The notes under the pieces were generated by a model, which worked only from the letters and a program-made list of their open reading frames with translations, made no database searches and was not told the origin of the DNA. Positions 26,795 to 34,390 of a stretch of DNA of 64,000 bases are shown here, piece after piece. Each line of letters starts with the position of its first letter. Positions within the stretch are counted from its first letter, which is position 1. Source of the DNA: Bacillota bacterium (GTDB lineage Bacteria; Bacillota; Clostridia; Acetivibrionales; DTU013); assembly GCA_023435305.1 (NCBI GenBank), contig JAEYRV010000043.1, positions 31,922-95,921 on the forward strand, read 5' to 3'. The position numbers were made by a program, and so were the translations under genes.

Positions 26795-26891
26795 GAAGTC
26801 CGCCGCGGCTCGAAAGCTGATCTGCGGCTTATAACCCACCACGACTCAACGAGGAAGTCCGCCGCGGCTCGAAAGCTGATCTGCGGCTTAT
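26795..26891. repeat. Two 38-bp direct repeats
   Basis: Identical 38-base copies at 26795-26832 and 26854-26891, starting GAAGTCCGCCGCGGCTCG, are separated by 21 bases. They are GC-rich in an otherwise AT-rich spacer and have no open frame. Confidence 0.85.
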
Positions 26892-26991
26892 GCGCATCGT
26901 GGTCTTGTGAAACGGCTCCACTTTGGCGATCCTGGACAGTTAATCAGATCGTCAGTTAATCAGCTCGAATGAAGACACTTTATTTCGGCGG

Positions 26992-27420
26992 TGGTCCAAA
27001 ATTCAACTAAAGTCTAAAATATTTTGCTTTTTATAGAAAGTAGTCAATAACTAGTGGACATAAGGAATCTTATATAGCTTTATGTAGACTAGTTTCAGAT
27101 GGAACCAGGACTTTACTTGAAATTTGGACCATGCGGTCAGCGGAACCAGGACTTTACTTGAAATTTGGACCATGCGGTCAGCGGAACCAGGACTTTACTT
27201 GAAATTTGGACCAATCGGTCAGCTGAGCCAGGACTTTACTTGAAATTTGGACCATGCGGTCAGCGGAACCAGGACTTTACTTGAAATTTGGACCATGCGG
27301 TCGGCGGAACCAGGACTTTACTTGAAATTTGGACCATGCGGTCGGCGGAACCAGGACTTTACTTGAAATTTGGACCAGGCTTGAAGTCCGAGCCAGCACT
27401 TTAACTGGAATCTGGGCAAT
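26992..27420. repeat. Array A: inverted copy plus about seven 41-bp tandem repeats
   Basis: Direct units of 41 bases start at 27101, 27142, 27183, 27224, 27265, 27306 and 27347 (the last truncated), each with the core GGACTTTACTTGAAATTTGG. A decayed unit follows to 27420. An inverted copy of the core (21 of 23 bases) lies at 26992-27014, with about 94 bases of AT-rich spacer before the first unit. There is no variable spacer, so it is not CRISPR. There is no coding frame through the units. The remaining part of the 26620-27680 gap holds no gene. Confidence 0.9.
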
Positions 27421-27580
27421 TGCACATTTTTTTGAGTAATGCGTGAATTATTTCCCATAATATGGATTATCTACATGATTAGTAAACATAACTGGGAATT
27501 CTATCGTGTTATTAAGTAGATTTTAGCGTTTTCAGAAAATCCCTACTTATTTTCTATAACACAACTCAAAAAAATGTGCA
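27421..27580. mobile_element. 160-bp element with 17-bp perfect terminal inverted repeats
   Basis: TGCACATTTTTTTGAGT at 27421-27437 is exactly inverted at 27564-27580. The interior is AT-rich, holds a partial stem (AAGTAG..CTACTT) and has no gene. The same 17-mer recurs at 63879-63895. It directly adjoins the decayed end of array A. Confidence 0.6.
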
Positions 27581-27680
27581 CCTCCCATAGATTCCCTAAG
27601 GTTTACACTTTTAGAGCATTATGTTGACTTGACTATTTGCCACCCCCTGGGGGGGGTAGTGTTGAGGATGCTGGTGTAAA

Positions 27681-28454
27681 CTAACATCCTTCTTTTATAT
27701 TTTCTGTTTTTTCTTGCTTGATCAGCTTAACCCCAGTCATAAACAGCCATGCAAGAGCTGCCAGTCCACCTGGAGCAGCTATAGCAGCAGCTGTGTTCTT
27801 TATTGCAGGGACAAATGTCACAAGTAAAATATATGTCAGCAATAGTATGTTTCCGATTATCCCCAAGTAGGAAACTACTTTGTTAAAGATTCTTCCATTC
27901 AGCATGACAAATGACATAAGAATACTGGATAGTGTTGATAAGGTAAACCCTATTAAAACTCCGAGGCTGCCATGTTCACCCCTTGAAATCAATGCTTCTC
28001 CTGCTGCTGCAATCAATGTCTTATATGTTTCATCACCTGCGGCAAAGTATTTTCTGCTTAGTTCAAGCATTGGTAAAGCTGTATTTGTTGAAACAAAAAC
28101 AGTGGATCCTATACAAGCAGTAACCAGAGCAAATGCTGCAAATGGAAGACTGCTTTTTCGATGGACGGCAAATAATGCAAAGTATAAAGGAACCATAATA
28201 ATTGAATTAATAACATTAAGTAAATCGAGATGATAAAGACCAAACAGACTATTTTGCTGAAACTCATAAAACCTTTCGATTGCAGTATTAGGCAATTGCG
28301 ACAAATTTCCGCTGGATATTGAACCAAAAACGATGTCTGTTAAAGTCAGAAGAAACGCGAGGAAAGCGGCGAGTCCACCTAAAATATATATTTTTCTCCA
28401 CTGTTTATTATTGTTCGGGTTATCCCCCACAACAAAGTCTCTCACTTGATCCAT
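27681..28454 (-). CDS. DUF4386-family membrane protein
   Basis: The 257-residue integral membrane protein has six or seven hydrophobic segments and the family features of DUF4386: a first helix (YILGGLAAFLAFLLTLTDI), a central FGLYHLDLLNVINSIIMVPLYFAL-type helix pair (about 73-96), and late helices GNILLLTYILLVTF and GLAALAWLFMTGVKL. The role is unknown. GGGAGTGATG precedes the ATG. It is the last gene of the TetR-flavodoxin-FMN-binding run, 19 bases after the FMN-binding gene, so it probably belongs to that regulon and may take part in a membrane redox process; that link is inference. Confidence 0.75.
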   Translation of the reverse strand: MDQVRDFVVGDNPNNNKQWRKIYILGGLAAFLAFLLTLTDIVFGSISSGNLSQLPNTAIERFYEFQQNSLFGLYHLDLLNVINSIIMVPLYFALFAVHRKSSLPFAAFALVTACIGSTVFVSTNTALPMLELSRKYFAAGDETYKTLIAAAGEALISRGEHGSLGVLIGFTLSTLSSILMSFVMLNGRIFNKVVSYLGIIGNILLLTYILLVTFVPAIKNTAAAIAAPGGLAALAWLFMTGVKLIKQEKTENIKEGC

Positions 28455-28473
28455 ATTATCATCACTCCCATAT

Positions 28474-28863
28474 TCAAGGATTCACGGCAGCGCTTCTTAA
28501 GGCGGTTTCAACCGCTTTCAGAAAGCCGTTACTGCTGGCAGTAGCGCCGCTTACAGCATCTACGTCCGGACTTTGCCGGTCAAGGATCCTCATTGTCAGA
28601 TTTTTTACCAAATCATCACGGCCGTCTTGAATCTTCAAAGGTTTTATTCCGGCTATTTTATGATCGATCACATTAACTTCGACTTTATTGGTCCAACGAA
28701 AATTCTCATAGCTGCCCACGTATGTACCATCAGCGATCTTTGTCAGATCAACAGTTTCTATATTTAGATTTATTGTTTCTTCTTTGCCAACAAAAGCAAA
28801 TATCATCATAATGGCTATCAAAACAAGCAACACAATTCCCGTCCACTTTAAGAACCTTTTCAT
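28474..28863 (-). CDS. Membrane-anchored FMN-binding domain protein
   Basis: The 129-residue protein has an N-terminal transmembrane anchor (about 8-26) and an extracytoplasmic FMN-binding domain. This shows ADGTYVGSYENF and the flavinylation-type motif SGATAS near residue 109, where the flavin is covalently bound to Thr in related RnfG/NqrC and extracellular electron-transfer proteins. It therefore probably carries electrons outside the membrane. It lies about 40 bases after the flavodoxin gene and before the DUF4386 gene in the TetR-controlled run. No ApbE flavin transferase gene is visible in the window, so that activity would come from elsewhere. Confidence 0.85.
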   Translation of the reverse strand: MKRFLKWTGIVLLVLIAIMMIFAFVGKEETINLNIETVDLTKIADGTYVGSYENFRWTNKVEVNVIDHKIAGIKPLKIQDGRDDLVKNLTMRILDRQSPDVDAVSGATASSNGFLKAVETALRSAAVNP

Positions 28864-28903
28864 AACGAAAATCCTCCCCCACTTATCAACGAATCAGCGG
28901 ACC

Positions 28904-29368
28904 CTAAACTCTGCTCAATCTCTTCAAAACATCTTTGATCTGCTCCTCACGTATCTTGTTTGTCCAATTGACATCGCCTGTATCGATCACCATCCCGCCT
29001 TTTTGGGAAATAATAGAACCCATTTGCTTGAGCGCACGGCTTCCACCCATCCAGGGTTTGGAGAAATGTTGGGTTACATAGCAGGCAATTTTTTTACCGT
29101 TCATTAACTGCAGCTGTGACAGATAGGCTGTCATCACTGGCGAAAGTGAAAATGCACGTACAGGAGCGCCAAAAATAACATAGTCGTATACGGAGATGTC
29201 CGGGACATTCTTAAGCCTGATTGCTCCTTTGGCCTGGGGGTCCTCGTTTTCAGCAATGACCCGTTCAAGCTGTACTGAATGCCCTTTGGCAAGAAGTGAG
29301 TCTTTTAGCCTTTCACCGACGGATAATGTGTTGCCGGTGTGAGAGTGGAGGATAATTCCTATTTTCAT
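28904..29368 (-). CDS. Flavodoxin family protein
   Basis: The 154-residue cytoplasmic protein has the flavodoxin FMN-phosphate loop HSHTGNTLSVGERL (about 8-21), a YDYVIFGAPVRAFSLSP motif near residue 79 that forms the second flavin loop, and a C-terminal GGMVIDTGDVNW segment. It is probably a one- or two-electron carrier or small flavin reductase. The ATG at 29368 starts two bases after the tetR stop codon with AAGG as ribosome site, so expression is coupled. The upstream TTG, two codons earlier, would overlap the stop and is unlikely. It precedes an FMN-binding membrane protein, which suggests a cytoplasm-to-outside electron path. Confidence 0.88.
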   Translation of the reverse strand: MKIGIILHSHTGNTLSVGERLKDSLLAKGHSVQLERVIAENEDPQAKGAIRLKNVPDISVYDYVIFGAPVRAFSLSPVMTAYLSQLQLMNGKKIACYVTQHFSKPWMGGSRALKQMGSIISQKGGMVIDTGDVNWTNKIREEQIKDVLKRLSRV

Positions 29369-29370
29369 GT

Positions 29371-29967
29371 TCAATACCTTCTTTCCAGCAAATATTCGAT
29401 AGTCTTATTCATTTCATCATAAAGCATTTCTCTTGTCATACCATTATCAGAAAAGTAAAGTGCAAGAAGTCCATGAAGAGTATAAATGATTGTCTTTGCA
29501 ATAACCGGAATCTCTTTTTCCTTAATTACTCCTCCTATTACAAATCCACGATAGGTATCAAAATAAAGCTTGCTGTAATCAAGTACTTCCTCCTGGGGTT
29601 CTATAACGGAGTGTAATCGATAAGAATAAAAAAAGCGAAAAACATTCGGGCGTTCGATATAGTAATCAATATAGTGGTGATTCAGTTTTTTAACATCATC
29701 CAGATCATATATTTTTTCAGGAACTGACTTCTGCATATAAGTCATTACATCCAGAATCATTTCATTTTTGACTTCCTGCAGGAGCTCGTTCAGGTCTTTG
29801 AAATAGTTGTAGATGGTGGCAAATGTATATCCGGCCTGATCGGCTACTTTCCGAACAGAAACATTCTCCACGCCTTCCCTGAGTACAATTTCCTTCGCTG
29901 CCTGGATAAAACAAGATTTAGTCCTGAGATTTTTGATACTCTGCTTATTAATATCTTTATCTCCCAT
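29371..29967 (-). CDS. TetR/AcrR-family transcription regulator
   Basis: The 198-residue protein has the TetR N-terminal helix-turn-helix: CFIQAAKEIVLREGVENVSV, then VRKVADQAGYTFATIYNYFK (about 19-57). An all-helical ligand domain with an unrecognised ligand follows. AGGAGG lies eight bases before the ATG. The gene heads the flavodoxin/FMN-binding/DUF4386 run and begins 27 bases from a 59-nt palindrome that covers the promoter -10 element. Autorepression, and repression of the whole operon, released by a ligand or redox signal, is the simplest reading. Confidence 0.9.
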   Translation of the reverse strand: MGDKDINKQSIKNLRTKSCFIQAAKEIVLREGVENVSVRKVADQAGYTFATIYNYFKDLNELLQEVKNEMILDVMTYMQKSVPEKIYDLDDVKKLNHHYIDYYIERPNVFRFFYSYRLHSVIEPQEEVLDYSKLYFDTYRGFVIGGVIKEKEIPVIAKTIIYTLHGLLALYFSDNGMTREMLYDEMNKTIEYLLERRY

Positions 29968-29993
29968 TGGAATACTCCTCCTAACGTTTATTT

Positions 29994-30067
29994 AAAGCAT
30001 ATAAAATGAACAATGTTATAATTTCTATAACATTGTTCATTTTATATGCTTTCCCAATGTATGTCAA
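29994..30067 (-). promoter_or_regulatory. TetR-operon promoter with 27-bp-arm palindromic operator
   Basis: Arms 29994-30020 and 30026-30052 are perfect inverted repeats around a five-base centre (ATTTC). On the minus strand TTGACA (30062-30067), a 17-base spacer and TAAAAT (30039-30044) make a good promoter whose -10 and start lie inside the palindrome. The inner arms read TGAACAATGTTATA. Confidence 0.85.
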
Positions 30068-30101
30068 TAGGAATTTAATTAGAGAACAGGTTCTATCACC
30101 T

Positions 30102-31010
30102 TCACAGCGATTTCATCGCTCGAACTGTAATCTTGTCGCCTGGCTCTACATTACCGATGAGCATTGGTGACTCAGGATCATGCCTGAGTCTGCTGTTTTT
30201 AACTGAAGTATCGCTGAAATTGGCATAGCAGTATCGGCAGCCGAAGCCGCAGGTATTGTATGCACCGATGTCCACACTTTCCATACAGCCGCAGCCGCTT
30301 CGTTGGTTTTTATCTTTTACGGCTTTCAAAGGCTTCCCGGTTATCTCTGAAATCAGACCGCCGTCAATGCAGCTTCCATGCCGCACACCGGTTTCATCCG
30401 GGTCAATGGATTCGCAGCACGATAACAGTTGGATGTGATGCTTCATAGCTATCTCATTGAGCCGCTTTGCAAGATCGCACATTATAGTTATGTCAGCATC
30501 CTTTTGATTCAATCCCTTCATATTTCGCTCTGTTTTAAGATACTTATCAAAAAAGCTTATGGTGCAGCGCTCAGTAAACCCTTCAAGCCGCTCGGCCAAA
30601 TGTCCGAAATGCTTGCAGTGGAAATCCATGTCCATCTCATCTGTCAATATGATCGGATCATAACGCCATAGGGTTTTATTGCTGCCTATCAGGTCAGATA
30701 GCTTTCGAAAGGAGTCTATGATTCTCTCCGGCTCAGGCAGATATCTCTCAATCCCTTTGCCGTATGCATTCAATGTTATCTGAAAATAGAACTGAAAATC
30801 GGATAAGAGTTCAAGCCTGTCCAATATGGCGGTCGGATCCTTGGTCCAGAATGCGATACAGTCAATGACGTCCGGCGAGAGGGCCACGCTGCTGACCTGG
30901 CGGTGATTCATCGGATTGCGTACGAGGACATTTCCCTTATCAAGGCGTCTGAAGAACCAGTCTAAATAGAAAGCGGGTATATCTGTTCTGCGGCTTACAC
31001 TTAGGATCAC
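30102..31010 (-). CDS. DUF1848-family protein with radical-SAM-like cysteine cluster
   Basis: The 302-residue product starts with the family signature VILSVSRRTDIPAFYLDWF and has VRNPMN and CIAFWTKDP motifs near residues 31 and 53. A C-terminal cluster NTCGFGCRYCYAN near residue 265 and an SGCGCM segment could hold an iron-sulfur centre. DUF1848 is of unknown function, sometimes described as radical-SAM related. The GTG at 31010 is chosen because GGAGGTGATT lies directly upstream; a longer frame to 31046 lacks a site. It lies upstream of, and on the same strand as, the TetR operon but is separated by the operator region. A plus-strand FmdB gene starts divergently about 105 bases away. Confidence 0.85.
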   Translation of the reverse strand: MILSVSRRTDIPAFYLDWFFRRLDKGNVLVRNPMNHRQVSSVALSPDVIDCIAFWTKDPTAILDRLELLSDFQFYFQITLNAYGKGIERYLPEPERIIDSFRKLSDLIGSNKTLWRYDPIILTDEMDMDFHCKHFGHLAERLEGFTERCTISFFDKYLKTERNMKGLNQKDADITIMCDLAKRLNEIAMKHHIQLLSCCESIDPDETGVRHGSCIDGGLISEITGKPLKAVKDKNQRSGCGCMESVDIGAYNTCGFGCRYCYANFSDTSVKNSRLRHDPESPMLIGNVEPGDKITVRAMKSL

Positions 31011-31114
31011 AGCAATCACCTCCAGACAGACTGTTAGTATATTCATCAGATCAAATAAATATGGTACACTATTTGATAGTATATCACAGTATCATTCAGC
31101 GGAGGTAACCGATC

Positions 31115-31324
31115 ATGCCCTTCTACGATTTGAAATGCAGCTGCGGCGAGGAGTTTAATATAATGGCGTCGATGAGCGACCGTGAGAACAAGCGTATCAA
31201 ATGCCCGAAATGCGGCAATACAGAGCTGGAAGCGGTATTCACGAATGTGAATATAGTACAGCCGAAGAAATCAGGCGCTGCCGAGTGCCCCAACTACCAC
31301 AAATGCGGGGGCTGCTGTCACTGA
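31115..31324 (+). CDS. FmdB-family zinc-ribbon protein
   Basis: The 69-residue protein begins MPFYDLKCSCGEEF, the FmdB/CxxC regulatory-protein start, and has the second knuckle KCPKCGN, forming a C-x-C/C-x-x-C zinc ribbon. The Cys/His-rich tail CPNYHKCGGCCH is an addition that could bind a second metal. FmdB-like proteins are small and thought to act in regulation or metal handling; no specific role is known here. GGAGG lies nine bases before the ATG. A 13-base palindrome (ACTATTTGATAGT, 31068-31080) lies in the spacer to the divergent DUF1848 gene and could serve as an operator. Confidence 0.8.
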   Translation: MPFYDLKCSCGEEFNIMASMSDRENKRIKCPKCGNTELEAVFTNVNIVQPKKSGAAECPNYHKCGGCCH

Positions 31325-31424
31325 GTCATGGACGGCGAGTTATCATCGCCCTAATTTGAATAAGTGGTGCCGATGAATAAGTTGTGCCGGTTAGAGGCTG
31401 TCCGCGAAGCAGCCCGAATGAAAA

Positions 31425-31496
31425 CCGGCTTTCCTTATGTATCCGGCTTTCCTCATGTATCCGGCTTTCCTCATGTGTCCGGCTTTCCTCATGCCT
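31425..31496. repeat. Four 18-bp tandem repeats
   Basis: CCGGCTTTCCTCATGTAT units start at 31425, 31443, 31461 and 31479, with one or two changes per unit. They end two bases before the stop of the phosphodiesterase gene. Confidence 0.85.
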
Positions 31497-31498
31497 TG

Positions 31499-31978
31499 CT
31501 ATACTCTGCATATCTTGGGATTGATTTTGTCATCGATTATTTCTATGATGCCATACGATTCATTCGAATCGGCTCTCGGTTCGCTGGTGCTACCCGGATT
31601 GAGCATATATAAGCTGCCTTTTATGATGAGTTCAGGTATGTGGGTATGGCCAAACAGCAAAATATCGGCATTCTGCTCCTTAGCCCTTAAGATCAGTCTT
31701 TCATAATCCCACTTCACGGAATACTTGTGACCATGTGTCAGAAAGATCCTCTTTCCGCACACTTCGATGATTTTTTCCGCGGGAACATTATTTGTTAACA
31801 AATCACTATTTCCATAAATGTACTCTGTGGGGATCTCCGGGAACAAGGCCGCAAGCTTCTGAGCATCCCTGAAATAGTCTCCCAGATGGATTATCAGATC
31901 AATGCCCTTGTTTCTCCTGATGACTTTTTCAGCCTTGCTCGTATCCCCATGGGTATCGCTTAAAACCAGGATCTTCAT
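31499..31978 (-). CDS. YfcE/MJ0936-type metallophosphoesterase
   Basis: The 159-residue calcineurin-like phosphodiesterase has the metal motifs LSDTHGD (residues 5-11), HLGDYF, the YGNSD version of the GNHD motif, LTHGHKYS and FGHTHIPE, all in the usual order and spacing. Relatives hydrolyse phosphodiesters in vitro; the physiological substrate is uncertain. I use the ATG at 31978, which starts with the family MKILVLSDTHG, with GGAG 12 bases upstream. A longer frame would run into rdgB. It follows rdgB by about 45 bases on the same strand, a pairing common in Clostridia, which suggests one transcript. Confidence 0.9.
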   Translation of the reverse strand: MKILVLSDTHGDTSKAEKVIRRNKGIDLIIHLGDYFRDAQKLAALFPEIPTEYIYGNSDLLTNNVPAEKIIEVCGKRIFLTHGHKYSVKWDYERLILRAKEQNADILLFGHTHIPELIIKGSLYMLNPGSTSEPRADSNESYGIIEIIDDKINPKICRV

Positions 31979-32022
31979 AATAAAAGCAGGCTCCAAAACA
32001 ACCCCGCTGGTCCAAGGGTCGC

Positions 32023-32652
32023 TCAACTGCCTGCCGGTCCACCCTCCAGTATGTCCAGTATCTTTCTGAGAGCATTTCCACGATGGCTTATACTGTTTTT
32101 AATCTCGTGATCCATTTGTGCAATGGTTTGTCCAAATTCAGGCACATAGAAAAGCGGATCATAGCCAAATCCATTATTTCCCGCGGGTCCATCAGCGATG
32201 TAACCTTCACAGGTGCCTCTGACCACCAGTTCTCTGCCATCAGGAAATATCAGCGCAATAGAGCATACGAATCTGGCGGATCTTTTATCTGCCGGAACTC
32301 CCGACAGCGCCGAAAGAAGCTTTTTGTTCCTGTCTGCGTCCGTGGCTCCTTCTCCCGCATATCTCGCAGAGTAAACTCCCGGTGCACCTCCGAGATGATC
32401 GACCTCAAGTCCGGAGTCATCGGCAAGGACGGTTTCACCCGTCACCTTCCATACTGCTCTGGCCTTTATCAATGCATTCTCCTCAAAAGTTGCGCCGGTT
32501 TCATCTATTTCGTCGGTCATGCCCGCTTCGGTCATTGAAATCACATCATAGGGCAGGTTCGAAAGCAGTTGGGCTATTTCCTTCAGCTTTCCCCTGTTTT
32601 TTGTTGCTGCTATGATCTTCTTTCTTCCCGCACCTGCAGTTTCTTCGCTCAT
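32023..32652 (-). CDS. rdgB: XTP/dITP diphosphatase (RdgB/HAM1)
   Basis: Removes non-canonical purine nucleotides (dITP, XTP) by hydrolysis to monophosphate, so preventing their entry into DNA. The 209-residue product has the family start IIAATKNRGKLKEIAQLL (about 12-29), DDSGLEVDHLGGAPGVYSARY and a late GFGYDPLFYVP with SHRGNALRK at the end, all diagnostic. The ATG at 32652 follows AAGGGG at eight bases; the frame extending to 32676 lacks a site. It is probably cotranscribed with the phosphodiesterase. The length is near the family usual of about 200 residues. Confidence 0.95.
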   Translation of the reverse strand: MSEETAGAGRKKIIAATKNRGKLKEIAQLLSNLPYDVISMTEAGMTDEIDETGATFEENALIKARAVWKVTGETVLADDSGLEVDHLGGAPGVYSARYAGEGATDADRNKKLLSALSGVPADKRSARFVCSIALIFPDGRELVVRGTCEGYIADGPAGNNGFGYDPLFYVPEFGQTIAQMDHEIKNSISHRGNALRKILDILEGGPAGS

Positions 32653-32744
32653 TTTCGCTGCCCCTTCACATTGCAAATAGCATTCACATTGTAAATATTC
32701 ATGCTGTTTGATTGAATCATTTATATACTATAAACCAAATATTC

Positions 32745-34244
32745 TTATCTGTCCATAACATCATTTATGGTCACCGGGATTGCCAATCCGGCCGAGATAT
32801 TGGTGCCCTCCGGCAATTCGGCCTTGCGTCCCTCCACCAGGATATTGATCTTTCTGATACTGTCACATTGCCTCAATGTATAGGCAAGCTGTTTTAATAT
32901 ACTCTCTTCCCTTGCATTGCCGCCGTAGTTGAGAAACTCTCTGCTGAAATCCAACGTTATTACGTCACCCTGCACATAGCTGCTGATTAGACTGGCACCC
33001 TCGGGCATCTCCGAATACAACGCTCCTTCAGGATCAACGGTAAGCAGCTGCTTTACAAGAGATTCAGGCATTACGCCAATACTGCCCTCGCTGTCTGCCA
33101 CAGATACGGGTACCGGATATGTAAAGCCCGCATTAGCTGCTTTCATATAATAAACGTCGAACTTTTCTTTACCTGCAGCTAAGCGTCCCGGGTCGGCATT
33201 GATCATGACGTTATCTCTCCCAAGGGGTTCGGCAAGGTCGGTCCCATATTTGAGAATCCCCTGAGGGTAGCCGTTTATCATGATCCTGACTTTTTGTATG
33301 GTATCGAACTCAGTCAGAGTGTAAACAATGGATGCTACGATATTTCGCTCCGAGTATGCCGTCCCGTAATTGAGCAAATACTTGTTGAAATCAATAGTCG
33401 CTATACCATCCTTGATGTCGATCCCCAATATTTCAGTATGCTCGGGCAGAATAGGATAAACTCCGTAATAAACCGTTTCCTCTCGTGTCAGCGGATTGTC
33501 GATGGCGAGACTGATGGCCGCTCTTGCTATACCGAGTTGGGATTGTATCCATCTGGTCATTGGAACCACGCAGCCGTCCTTGTCCTGATAATAAACAGTG
33601 ACAGGCCTCCTTGGTTCGGCAAAAGTACTGCCTGTACGATTGCTCTCAGCAGCCAGGACTCCTGTATCGGGCCTTGTTGATCCCGCACTGCCATTCTCTT
33701 CTTCATACCCCTCCGAGCTAGATGAGGCATCCTCCAAAGAGGGATCGATTAATGGCTTGTTATCAAGCACTCCTCCAGCCGGGTTAATAGTTCCGGTGCT
33801 TCCGGTGCTTCCGGTTCCTTCCTCGGAATACATGGAATCTGCAGGTTCACCATTATTGCCGGCCATGCTATTAGCATAGTCATAAGCGTCACTTGAGGCT
33901 GGGTCTCCAATAGCTTGGTTTCCTGATGTAACATCTCCTGCAGCTGAGCTTCCTGATGTCAGACCTTCTACAACAGAAGTATCGGCTGCAGCCCCATCTG
34001 AACCCACTGTACTGCCGCCTGAACCCGCTATGCCGCCTGAGCCCGCTGCATTACCGGCTGCCGACTCATTGCCCGATCCAAAAACACCTGTCCCGGTGTT
34101 GTCCTGTTCATCAAGTCTTACCATACCATCGTCCTTTGCATTGACTGACGGCTCATCAGTCCGGCCGAAGAACGGTATTTCGCACCCTGTCATAATAAAT
34201 GCCATAATAATTACGACAAACAAAAAAACTAAAACCCTTTTCAT
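32745..34244 (-). CDS. Lipoprotein with two GerMN domains and a repetitive linker
   Basis: The 499-residue protein has a signal with lipobox IMTGC (cysteine at residue 21). A low-complexity Gly/Ser/Ala/Asp linker from about residue 45 to 200 follows, and then two GerMN domains (about 210-345 and 365-490). Each GerMN domain has the ENIVASIVYTLTEF/EESILKQLAYTLRQC-type helix. GerM-like proteins act in spore germination or sporulation envelopes; two domains fit the family. AGGAGG precedes the ATG. It lies between rdgB and an amidase gene, and a cell-envelope role is likely. The linker, coded by near-repeats such as GCTGGA-type triplets, is unusually long. Confidence 0.85.
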   Translation of the reverse strand: MKRVLVFLFVVIIMAFIMTGCEIPFFGRTDEPSVNAKDDGMVRLDEQDNTGTGVFGSGNESAAGNAAGSGGIAGSGGSTVGSDGAAADTSVVEGLTSGSSAAGDVTSGNQAIGDPASSDAYDYANSMAGNNGEPADSMYSEEGTGSTGSTGTINPAGGVLDNKPLIDPSLEDASSSSEGYEEENGSAGSTRPDTGVLAAESNRTGSTFAEPRRPVTVYYQDKDGCVVPMTRWIQSQLGIARAAISLAIDNPLTREETVYYGVYPILPEHTEILGIDIKDGIATIDFNKYLLNYGTAYSERNIVASIVYTLTEFDTIQKVRIMINGYPQGILKYGTDLAEPLGRDNVMINADPGRLAAGKEKFDVYYMKAANAGFTYPVPVSVADSEGSIGVMPESLVKQLLTVDPEGALYSEMPEGASLISSYVQGDVITLDFSREFLNYGGNAREESILKQLAYTLRQCDSIRKINILVEGRKAELPEGTNISAGLAIPVTINDVMDR

Positions 34245-34390
34245 ACCATACCTCCTGATAATTCATATCATAGAGATTATGGACAACTTCCAAGGGTTTT
34301 AGTATTTCCCGTCTGAATTGCTGTGTAATCAATGTTAGACCGATGCTTTATCGATGCCGATTTGATGCATATTTAACGCTTAATTTCTGT

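Noticed and set aside
27101..27379. CRISPR array
   Set aside because: The repeats are contiguous 41-bp units with no variable spacers, and no cas genes are present.
31326..31511. Minus-strand ORF with HEESR repeats
   Set aside because: It is a translation of the 18-bp tandem repeat with no ribosome site, overlapping the end of the phosphodiesterase gene.
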